Source of the DNA: Lysobacter sp. ISL-50
GTDB lineage: Bacteria; Pseudomonadota; Gammaproteobacteria; Xanthomonadales; Xanthomonadaceae
Reading direction: 5' to 3'
DNA: 64,000 nt
NCBI RefSeq assembly: GCF_018612875.1
Contig: NZ_JAGGRI010000024.1
Coordinates: 124,001-188,000, forward strand
Position 1 is the first letter of the stretch, and the number at the start of each line of letters is the position of its first letter. A model generated the notes under the pieces. The model searched no databases. It was not told the DNA's origin and worked only from the letters and a program-made list of their open reading frames with translations. This document shows positions 50,484-57,540 of this stretch, piece after piece. Both the position numbers and the translations under genes were made by a program.

Positions 50484-52796
50484 GTGGCTTACTTTTCCTT
50501 GCCCTCGCTGACGCTGCCCAGCTACCGATTCGATTACCACAGCCATTTCGGCGGCATCCTGCCGGTCGAGGACGAGACCGCGACGGCCGCGCAGGCGGTG
50601 CAGCTGCCGGTGGCCTACACCCAGCAAGGCCGCGACGGCACCATCGAGGTCGATGTCAACGTGCAGATCGCGCAAGGCCAGCAGCTGTCGCTGGCCGGCG
50701 CGTTCGGCGGCGCCGCCGACGCCCAGCAGGGCCGCCGCGGCGCCCTGTCGTTGTTCCTCAAGGCGCTGGCGCTGATGGAAGAAAGCAATCCGTTGGCGAT
50801 CCTCGCCGCCAGCGGCAATCGCCAGCGCTACGAGCGCGGCGAATGCATCGCGGAGGACATCTACATCGCCTGCGTGTGCCTGGTCCGGCGTATGGAACTA
50901 GCCGATCTGAGCGGCGCGGCGGCGACCGATCCGGTGCTGTACAAGAGCGTGCGCGGCGCACTGGAATCGATCGCCAAGCGCTCGTCGCTGCCCGGCGCGG
51001 CCGATGCGCTGGCGCCGCTGCTGCCGACGCTGCGCTACTTCAACGACAAGATCTACAGCGCGAGCAAATACACCCCGTTCGACGATGCCTACCGTGCGCG
51101 CTCGTTCGCGCTGAAGAAGCTGCGCGCCGAGCCCGGCGGCGAAGAGCGCTATCTGCAATGGATGGCGATGAGCCTGCTGTATCTGGAAAACGAAGGCATC
51201 GGCCATGCCCAGCTGGCCCTGGGCGAGGACGAGATCCGCGCCGCCAACGCCGTGGCCAGCAGCTACAACAGCGCGCGCAGCACCCAGTACAAGCTGCTGG
51301 GCCACACCTCGGCGGTGTACGGCGGCGACAAGGAACTCGAACGCGATCTCAACACCAAGCTGCTGCCGCTGTTCCAGGACGCGAGCCTGACCGAAGTGGT
51401 CGGCATCGATCTGCTCGGCAGCGAGAACAAGGTCGGCAACTACGCCGAGCTGTTCGCCTTCCTGACCGCGCAGGCCAGCCAGGCGACGCCGCCGTTGACG
51501 CAGTACTTCGGCAGCGGCGCGAATGCGCGCGCGCTGCAGTTCGTCAATCACATCCACTGCGGCGAAGGCATGGGCGTCGCCGCCGACAACCGCTCGGCGA
51601 TCGGTTATGCGATGGCGTACTCGGCGCAATTGCCCGACGCGCCGTTCTACCGCGCCTACGCCGACTACGTGCTGACCTGCCTGGCCGCCGCGCAAGGCCG
51701 CCAGGCCGACCATCCGCGCGGCAGCGCCGGCACCCACGCGCTGTCGGACAACCAGGTCTCGGGCCTGTTCGACGAATTGTTCCGCAACGACTCGTTGACC
51801 ATCGGCGGACTGACCCTGCGCCGCTACGACGGCAACAGCACGCGCACCCGCGAACTGGTCGCCTACGCCGGCAAGCGCAACATGATGGCGCTGTGCGAAT
51901 CGCTGGACCTGCCGTCGGCGCCGCCGCCCGCGGGCGCGCCGCCGTCGCCGCCACCGCCGCCCGCGCCCAGTTACTACGCGCTGCTGACCGCGCCGGCGAC
52001 GCTGCTGAGCTTCCGCCTGGGCCACGCCTACTACTACCGCAGCTTCGTCGCCGCGCGCTATCCGGTGATCGCCTTCGACACCAACCTGGGCAGCAACGCG
52101 ATCACCGGCGCCTCGGGCCTGTTCGCTTCGGTGGAGGGCTACCGGCTCAACCGCGGCTTCCGCCATCTCGACGGTTATGTCGATACGGACCTGCTCACCG
52201 CCGTCACCGACACGGTGATGTTCACCGGCTTGCAAGCCCTGAGCGCGGATCAGGTCAATCAGCTGATGCAGCTGGCGCGCGGCTCGACCACCCTGCCGCT
52301 GCTGTTCAGCGCCGGCGCGCCGGTGATCACGCCGATGCTGAGCGTGGCGATGGCGCCGATCATCCAGACCATCGGCGCGGCGAACTGCTACCAGGGATTC
52401 CAGACCCTGGTCACGGCGATGATCGGCGAAAATCAGTCGCGCAGCGTGTGGTTCGCCGCTCTTGCGCGCGCGCTGAACCTGTTCATCAACTGGCGCTGCT
52501 ATCTGCTCGGCTCCGACGCGCAAGGCGTGGAGCACACCGACATCCAGGACGAATACCTGCGCAGCGTGCTGCTGCTGGCCTACAACCTGGTGCCGTTCGA
52601 TTCCGCGCCGGGCGCGACCGGTGTGGTCGGAAGCCAATTGCAGCAACTGATCTTTGATGTCGCCGCCGCCTACTGGCAAAGCACCATCGGGCCGCTAGCG
52701 GGCTATTCCAGCCAGCGTCAGACCACCGCGACCATCGCCGGCTACAAGGCGCCGGCATCGGTCGTCACCGTGACGCGCAACGCGGCGCCGGCCTGA
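50484..52796 (+). CDS. Large R-body-locus protein with adenosine-deaminase-type metal-site motifs
   Basis: A 770-residue soluble protein not recognised by name. Its motif order resembles the adenosine/AMP deaminase amidohydrolases: FDYHSHFGG (His19, His21; the HxH strand), EVVGIDLLGSE (Asp309), NHIHCGEGMG (His358-x2-Glu361, exactly the HAGE spacing) and VIAFDTNLGSN (Asp532, place of the final metal Asp). The usual second GHG histidine reads IGYA, so catalysis may be altered. A Pro-rich loop (GAPPSPPPPPAPS) sits at about 490-505. It starts with GTG, with AAGGA ten bases upstream. Lies between Reb genes on the same strand. The deaminase or hydrolase activity is inferred; substrate unknown. Confidence 0.8.
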   Translation: MAYFSLPSLTLPSYRFDYHSHFGGILPVEDETATAAQAVQLPVAYTQQGRDGTIEVDVNVQIAQGQQLSLAGAFGGAADAQQGRRGALSLFLKALALMEESNPLAILAASGNRQRYERGECIAEDIYIACVCLVRRMELADLSGAAATDPVLYKSVRGALESIAKRSSLPGAADALAPLLPTLRYFNDKIYSASKYTPFDDAYRARSFALKKLRAEPGGEERYLQWMAMSLLYLENEGIGHAQLALGEDEIRAANAVASSYNSARSTQYKLLGHTSAVYGGDKELERDLNTKLLPLFQDASLTEVVGIDLLGSENKVGNYAELFAFLTAQASQATPPLTQYFGSGANARALQFVNHIHCGEGMGVAADNRSAIGYAMAYSAQLPDAPFYRAYADYVLTCLAAAQGRQADHPRGSAGTHALSDNQVSGLFDELFRNDSLTIGGLTLRRYDGNSTRTRELVAYAGKRNMMALCESLDLPSAPPPAGAPPSPPPPPAPSYYALLTAPATLLSFRLGHAYYYRSFVAARYPVIAFDTNLGSNAITGASGLFASVEGYRLNRGFRHLDGYVDTDLLTAVTDTVMFTGLQALSADQVNQLMQLARGSTTLPLLFSAGAPVITPMLSVAMAPIIQTIGAANCYQGFQTLVTAMIGENQSRSVWFAALARALNLFINWRCYLLGSDAQGVEHTDIQDEYLRSVLLLAYNLVPFDSAPGATGVVGSQLQQLIFDVAAAYWQSTIGPLAGYSSQRQTTATIAGYKAPASVVTVTRNAAPA

Positions 52797-52844
52797 AATC
52801 CGGCCGCATTGCGTATCGCATGACTTGTAGGACCGGAGTTCGCT

Positions 52845-53159
52845 ATGGACGAGAATCTGCATTATCTGCTGCATGAGGAACTGGAAGGCCTGTTCGATTC
52901 GCCGGCGGCGCCGGAAAAAACTGCGAGCGTCGGGGCGGTGACGGGCGCGGCCGCCATGCCGGCGCCACAACGCGTAACGGCGGCCGAGCCGGCCGTTACC
53001 GCCGCATCGACCACGACAACTGCGACGGCCGTCGCGTCGCCGTCGGCGCAGATCGCCGAGCTGGAGCAATCGACCGAGGCGATGATCAAGCGCCTGATCG
53101 AGCTGCTGGCCGAGCCGAAAGTGGTGCAGGCGCTGACGCGTCTGCTGGGCGTGCGCTGA
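52845..53159 (+). CDS. Small unknown protein of the R-body locus
   Basis: A 104-residue protein. Residues 1-20 (DENLHYLLHEELEGLFDS) and 68-104 (IAELEQSTEAMIKRLIELLA, EPKVVQALTRLLGVR) are helical; the middle is Ala/Thr/Pro-rich and probably a flexible linker. Two end helices joined by a linker suggest a bridging or assembly role. Its stop codon directly abuts the next ATG (no gap), so the pair is co-translated. CGGAG precedes the start. Confidence 0.75.
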   Translation: MDENLHYLLHEELEGLFDSPAAPEKTASVGAVTGAAAMPAPQRVTAAEPAVTAASTTTTATAVASPSAQIAELEQSTEAMIKRLIELLAEPKVVQALTRLLGVR

Positions 53160-53834
53160 ATGTCGGCCGTGGCGAAACAGCCGCCCGCCGCGCGGGCCGC
53201 GCGCTCGGACCTGGACGAGCAACTGCGCGTGTTCGCGCACAAGTACTTCGATCTGGAACTGAGCGAGGCGCAACGCGCCGAACTGGCCCTGCACCTGATC
53301 GCGCCGGACGCGCACGCGCGTGCGCAGACGAGCGCGGCGGCCGGCGGACGGCGCGGCCAGGCCGGGGATGCGATCGACGAAGAGCGCCAGCGCATTCAGG
53401 CCGTGATCAAGCAGAGCCTGGGCCGCGCGCAGGCCGCGCTGATCAGCAACGCCCAGGCCGAGCGCGCGGCCGAGAGCGCCGTGCTCGGCGCGCTGGAACG
53501 CACCGACTCGCTCGAAGGCCTGCGTCCGAAGGATCTGCCGCCGGGCACCCAGCCGCCGCTGATCTCGCAGATCGCGGGGCGCCTCACCGAGCTGATCAAG
53601 GCCGAAGTCGATGCCTGCTTCCAGCAACAGTTCGGCCCGCTCGCGCTGCAGCTGCAAGCGGTGATCGACACCGCCCAGGCCAAGGGCCTGCTGCCGAAAA
53701 AAGACGAAGACGACGCTGCCGGCGACGCTTCGAAAAGCGGAAAAACCACGGAAAAACCCGCTGCCGCCGCGGCCGCGGGCGAAGCGCGCGACAAGTCCGC
53801 CAAGACCTCGGCGCCGGCTTCACAACGCGATTGA
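53160..53834 (+). CDS. Unknown helical protein of the R-body locus
   Basis: A 224-residue soluble protein, helical, with two coiled-coil-like parts (LDEQLRVFAHKYFDLELSEA; QIAGRLTELIKAEVDACFQQ). A low-complexity Lys/Ala/Asp tail starts near 185. The start directly follows the preceding stop. I recognise no family. Located just before two RebB genes, so likely helps in making or releasing R bodies (inference from position). Confidence 0.75.
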   Translation: MSAVAKQPPAARAARSDLDEQLRVFAHKYFDLELSEAQRAELALHLIAPDAHARAQTSAAAGGRRGQAGDAIDEERQRIQAVIKQSLGRAQAALISNAQAERAAESAVLGALERTDSLEGLRPKDLPPGTQPPLISQIAGRLTELIKAEVDACFQQQFGPLALQLQAVIDTAQAKGLLPKKDEDDAAGDASKSGKTTEKPAAAAAAGEARDKSAKTSAPASQRD

Positions 53835-53891
53835 TGACTCGTTCTTCAGCAACGTACGGCATCGGCCGTACTTCATCCTAAGGAGCTCGAC

Positions 53892-54215
53892 ATGGCATTC
53901 CCTACCGCCGTCAACGATCAAATCACCGATGCCGTCACCCAGTCCAACGTCAAGGTCATCGGCGAAGCGCCGGCCTTCGCGATGGGTTCGATCTATCAGT
54001 CGATGGCCCACTCCACCGGCATCTTGTTCGAGAACGCAGTCTCGGCGCAGCAGCAGCAGAACACGCTGGCGCAGGCCGCCGCCAACCAGGGCGTGATGCA
54101 GATCTACAGCCTGGATACGACCGCCGCCGCCGGCGCCACCGAGAAGGTCGCCCAGACCGGTGTGTCCGACAACCTCACCAGCCTGATGACCGTGCTGCAG
54201 GCGTTCAAGTCCTAA
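53892..54215 (+). CDS. RebB-family R-body structural protein
   Basis: A 107-residue Reb protein: VNDQITDAVTQSNVKVIGEA, FAMGSIYQSMAHSTGILFEN, AQQQQNTLAQAAANQGVMQ and the C-terminal SLDTTAAAGATEKVAQTG. It is about 80% identical by eye to the copy 135 bp downstream, as expected for the paired RebA/RebB subunits that co-polymerise. AAGGAG lies eight bases before the ATG. No signal peptide: R bodies form in the cytoplasm. Confidence 0.95.
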   Translation: MAFPTAVNDQITDAVTQSNVKVIGEAPAFAMGSIYQSMAHSTGILFENAVSAQQQQNTLAQAAANQGVMQIYSLDTTAAAGATEKVAQTGVSDNLTSLMTVLQAFKS

Positions 54216-54349
54216 GCCGTCGATCGCCGCGATCCGGCCGCGCAGGTCGGATCGAAGATGCCGGCTCGCGGTTTGCATGAGCCGGGCCGGCATCGGCCTT
54301 CGCCGCTTGCGACGCTTGAAATCCGATTACCGCTACCGAGGATTCACTC

Positions 54350-54685
54350 ATGGCATATCCCACCGCAGTCAACAATCAGATCACCGACGCCGTCACCCAG
54401 TCCAACGTCAAGGTCATCGCCGAGGGCCCCGCCTTCGCGATGGGCTCGATCTTCCAGGCCTCGGCGCATTCCACCGGCATCCTGTTCGAGAACTCGGTCG
54501 CCGCTCAGCAGCAGCAGAACACCTTGGCGCTGGCCGCGGCCAACCAGGGGGTGATGCAGGTCTACAGCGTCGACACCACGGCCGCCGCGGGCGCGACGGA
54601 AAAGATCGGTCAGACCGGCGTGGCCGACAACCTGACCAGCCTGTTGACCGTGTTGAACGCGTTCAAATCGCCGTCCGGCCTGTAA
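54350..54685 (+). CDS. RebB-family R-body structural protein, second copy
   Basis: A 111-residue paralogue of the preceding gene (VNNQITDAVTQSNVKVIAEG, FENSVAAQQQQNTLALAAAN, VDTTAAAGATEKIGQTGVAD) with four extra C-terminal residues (PSGL). The duplication also covers the intergenic ribosome-site region (GAGGATTCACTC). These two are the best candidates for the main ribbon subunits. Confidence 0.95.
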   Translation: MAYPTAVNNQITDAVTQSNVKVIAEGPAFAMGSIFQASAHSTGILFENSVAAQQQQNTLALAAANQGVMQVYSVDTTAAAGATEKIGQTGVADNLTSLLTVLNAFKSPSGL

Positions 54686-54947
54686 GCCGCGACGGACGCG
54701 ATGCCGGACCGCCGCAGGGCGCCGGCATCGTAGCGGCCACGCGCGCCGCGAGCAGCAGTACGGCGACGACGCCACGACTGCAGGGGAACCATCGCTGTTT
54801 CGGCCATCGTCCTCGCCGCGGCTTCCGAACGCAGACGTCCACAGGGGGCGTTATGAAACCTGCCACCGGCCGCGGTCGCGGCCGTCATCACCTGGGCGCC
54901 CGCAGCGGTCGCCTCGCCGCCGCCGCTGCCGGCGCGCGGCCGAGCTT

Positions 54948-55721
54948 ATGTCCCTGACACCGGACGACGGCAACGCGGTGCGCCGGCGCCGTTGGGGCCT
55001 GGATCGCTGCGCGCTGCTGCGCGGCCTGCCGCCGACGCTGCTGGAGCACATCGCGCGTCACAGCACCGAGCTGAATCTGGACGAAGGCGACGCGCTGTTC
55101 TTCAAGAACGATCCCAGCGATTTTCTCGCCTTCGTCGTGCACGGGCGGATCTACAAGCTGCTGTACGGGCCCGATGGGCAGGAGTTGATCGTCGATACGA
55201 TCGAAAGCGGCGAGACGGTCGATGAGACGCCGCTGCTGGATACGCATTCGCACACCTTCACCGCGGTGGCCTACACCGCCACGCGGGTGTTGCTGCTGTC
55301 GCGCCGGCACTTTCCCAGCCTGACCTGCGATCCGGGGGTGATCGAACGCGCCCACGTATCGCTGTGCCTGCGTTTGCGGCATGCGGTCGAGAGCCTGGAG
55401 ACCATGTGCCTGCATCGGCTGGAGTCGCGCCTGGCGCGTTATCTGCTGTCGCTGATGCACAACCAGTCGCGGCCGCGCGAAGGCGATTTCGAAGTCGCCT
55501 TGCCGCCGACCCAGAGCATTCTGGCGGCGATGGTCAACGCCAGCCGGCCGAAGTTGAACGCGCAGTTGCAGACCTGGCATCGCAGCGGTTTGGTGAGCCG
55601 CAAGCGCAATATCCTGCGCATCAACGATATCGACCAGTTCCGCTGCAAGGCGTATCTGGGTCGCGATGCGGAACGGCCGGATCAACGCGCGAGGTCGACG
55701 GCGGCGCGGCGTAGTGCGTGA
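54948..55721 (+). CDS. Crp/Fnr-family transcription regulator at the end of the R-body locus
   Basis: A 257-residue protein. The cNMP-binding-type domain is at about 20-140 (ELNLDEGDALFFKNDPSDFL, YGPDGQELIVDTIESGETVD) and the helix-turn-helix at about 185-230 (FEVALPPTQSILAAMVNASRPKLNAQLQTW). The Fnr Cys cluster is absent, so it is not an oxygen sensor of the FNR kind. The C-terminal 15 residues are basic and disordered. It follows the Reb genes on the same strand (262-bp gap) and likely regulates them together with the sigma-like gene at 48362. Confidence 0.9.
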   Translation: MSLTPDDGNAVRRRRWGLDRCALLRGLPPTLLEHIARHSTELNLDEGDALFFKNDPSDFLAFVVHGRIYKLLYGPDGQELIVDTIESGETVDETPLLDTHSHTFTAVAYTATRVLLLSRRHFPSLTCDPGVIERAHVSLCLRLRHAVESLETMCLHRLESRLARYLLSLMHNQSRPREGDFEVALPPTQSILAAMVNASRPKLNAQLQTWHRSGLVSRKRNILRINDIDQFRCKAYLGRDAERPDQRARSTAARRSA

Positions 55722-55753
55722 TGTCGAAGATGCGCGTCGTCGCTGCATGCTGT

Positions 55754-55880
55754 TCCCCCCTTTGAAAAAGGGGGGCTAGGGGGGATTTGCTTTTAGCCGC
55801 ACGGCCCGAAGAACAACCGCAAAAGCAAATCCCCCACGTCCGCTTCGCGACCGTTCGCCCCCTTTGTCAAAGGGGGCAAC
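55754..55880. repeat. Family 3 repeat (CCCCCCTTTGAAAAAGGGGGG) with inverted arms
   Basis: Contains TTCCCCCCTTTGAAAAAGGG and the long inverted pair GGGGGATTTGCTTTT (55780-55794) / AAAAGCAAATCCCCC (55821-55835), then CCCCCTTTGTCAAAGGGGGC. Another copy occupies 63883-64000. It lies between convergent genes. Confidence 0.75.
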
Positions 55881-55904
55881 AGCAAAAGCCGCGGCGAAAC
55901 GATC

Positions 55905-56723
55905 TCACTTCAACATCGGCCCCAGCTTCGTCCACACATGATCGCGCAGCTTCGGTTGCGCGCTGGCGATCGGATGCAGGTTGTCGGCCTGGAACGCGGC
56001 GCGATCCATCGCCACCGGTTCCAGCAGGAACGGCAGCAACTGGGTGCGGTACTTCTGCGACAGCTCGCGGTAGTTGCGCTCGAAGCCTTCCGTGTATTCC
56101 TTGCCCAGGTTCGGCGGCATGCGCATGCCGATCAGCAGCACCTGCGCCTTGGCGCCCTGCGCGGCCTGGATCATGCGCTCCAGATTGGCCCGGCTCTGCG
56201 CCAACTGCAGACCGCGCAAGCCGTCGTTGGCGCCCAGTTCGATCACCACCACGGCCGGCTTGTTGCGCTGCAACTCGCCGGCGATGCGCGCCGCGCCGCC
56301 GGCGGTGGTTTCGCCGCTGATGCTGGCGTTGACCACGCGCCAGCCGGGCTGGGTCTTGGCGATGCGCTCGGCGGTCAACGACACCCAGCCCTGCGAGGCG
56401 GCCAGGCCGTAACCGGCCGAAAGCGAATCGCCCATGAACAACACCGTGCGCGCGGCCTTGGCCGCGGGGGCCGCCGCCGCCGGCTTGGCGGCCGGCGCGG
56501 GCTGGGCCGAAAGCGGCGCCCCGGCGCTCAGCAGCACGGCCGCGGCCAATAATGCGGCCCGCGCGCCGCCCGTGCCGGCCGCGCGGGCATGCCCGATGGC
56601 CCATTGAACCGTGCCGCGCCGTGCCGCATATCCTTCATTCGCGCGTCTGTCGCCAGCGGCATCGGTGCCGCCGCGGTGCGGGCCCGCAGCGGCATGCCGG
56701 GCGCCAAGGTTCTTAAAGATCAT
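55905..56723 (-). CDS. tesA: Arylesterase / GDSL lysophospholipase, TesA-like
   Basis: A 272-residue SGNH hydrolase exported to the periplasm. The blocks are complete: VLFMGDSLSAGYG (Ser nucleophile), VNASISGETTAGG (Gly), VVIELGANDGLRG (Asn) and FQADNLHPIASAQ (Asp and His). TesA of E. coli is a periplasmic thioesterase/lysophospholipase I. The hydrophobic leader (AALLAAAVLLSAGAPLSAQ) starts only near residue 55, giving an unusually long N-region; GGGAGA upstream of 56723 still supports that ATG. Divergent from the YbbA-like gene, the same arrangement as tesA-ybbA in E. coli. Confidence 0.92.
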   Translation of the reverse strand: MIFKNLGARHAAAGPHRGGTDAAGDRRANEGYAARRGTVQWAIGHARAAGTGGARAALLAAAVLLSAGAPLSAQPAPAAKPAAAAPAAKAARTVLFMGDSLSAGYGLAASQGWVSLTAERIAKTQPGWRVVNASISGETTAGGAARIAGELQRNKPAVVVIELGANDGLRGLQLAQSRANLERMIQAAQGAKAQVLLIGMRMPPNLGKEYTEGFERNYRELSQKYRTQLLPFLLEPVAMDRAAFQADNLHPIASAQPKLRDHVWTKLGPMLK

Positions 56724-56770
56724 TTAATAACGTCTCCCGATGATGCGGCGAGGCAAGCAGAAGGACGATC

Positions 56771-57538
56771 ATGGCAGTTTCCAATCTCGCTGATTCGATC
56801 ATGGCCGAGCGCATCGTGAAAGACGGTGACGAACCGCAGGCTGAAGCGACGCCAGCGGCGGCGCGCGGTGTGGCGACGCTGGAAGTCGATGGCCTGGGCA
56901 AGCACGTCGCGTTGCCGTCGGGCGAACTCACCATCCTCGATGGGGTCGGTTTCTCGATCGCCAAGGGCGACACCGTCGCCATCGTCGGCGCGTCGGGTTC
57001 GGGCAAGAGCACCTTGCTGTCGTTGCTGGCGGGCCTGGATTCGCCCAGCACCGGCACGGTCAAGCTCGACGGCGAAAATATTTCCGCACTGGACGAAGAC
57101 GGCCGCGCGCGCGTGCGCGGCGAGAAGGTCGGCTTCGTGTTCCAAAGCTTCCAACTGCTGCCGTCGCTGACCGCGCTGGAAAACGTGATGCTGCCGCTGG
57201 AACTGCGCGGCGATCGCGATGCGCGCACGCCGGCGCAGGCGATCCTGGACAAGGTCGGATTGGGCCAGCGCCTGGAACACTATCCGCGCCAGTTGTCCGG
57301 CGGCGAGCAACAGCGCGTGGCGCTGGCGCGCGCGTTCGTGACCCGGCCGTCGCTGCTGTTCGCCGATGAGCCCACGGGCAATCTCGACACTCACACCGGT
57401 CAGGCGATCATCGAATTGCTGTTCCAGCTCAATGCCGACGCCGGCACCACGCTGGTGCTGGTGACCCACGATGAGCATCTGGCCGAGCGCTGCCATCGCC
57501 GCATCCGCCTGGACAGCGGCCGACTGGTGCAGGGCTGA
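56771..57538 (+). CDS. ybbA: ABC transporter ATP-binding protein, YbbA/LolD-like
   Basis: A 255-residue cytoplasmic ATPase with Walker [10 protein letters not shown], signature [14 protein letters not shown], Walker [13 protein letters not shown] and the H-loop VTHDEH. The first 45 residues are an extra charged leader before the usual start of the domain. Two bases after its stop begins the permease gene, so they form one complex, likely acting on lipids or lipoproteins. Gene order tesA-ybbA-ybbP is widespread. Confidence 0.92.
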   Translation: MAVSNLADSIMAERIVKDGDEPQAEATPAAARGVATLEVDGLGKHVALPSGELTILDGVGFSIAKGDTVAIVGASGSGKSTLLSLLAGLDSPSTGTVKLDGENISALDEDGRARVRGEKVGFVFQSFQLLPSLTALENVMLPLELRGDRDARTPAQAILDKVGLGQRLEHYPRQLSGGEQQRVALARAFVTRPSLLFADEPTGNLDTHTGQAIIELLFQLNADAGTTLVLVTHDEHLAERCHRRIRLDSGRLVQG

Positions 57539-57540
57539 TC

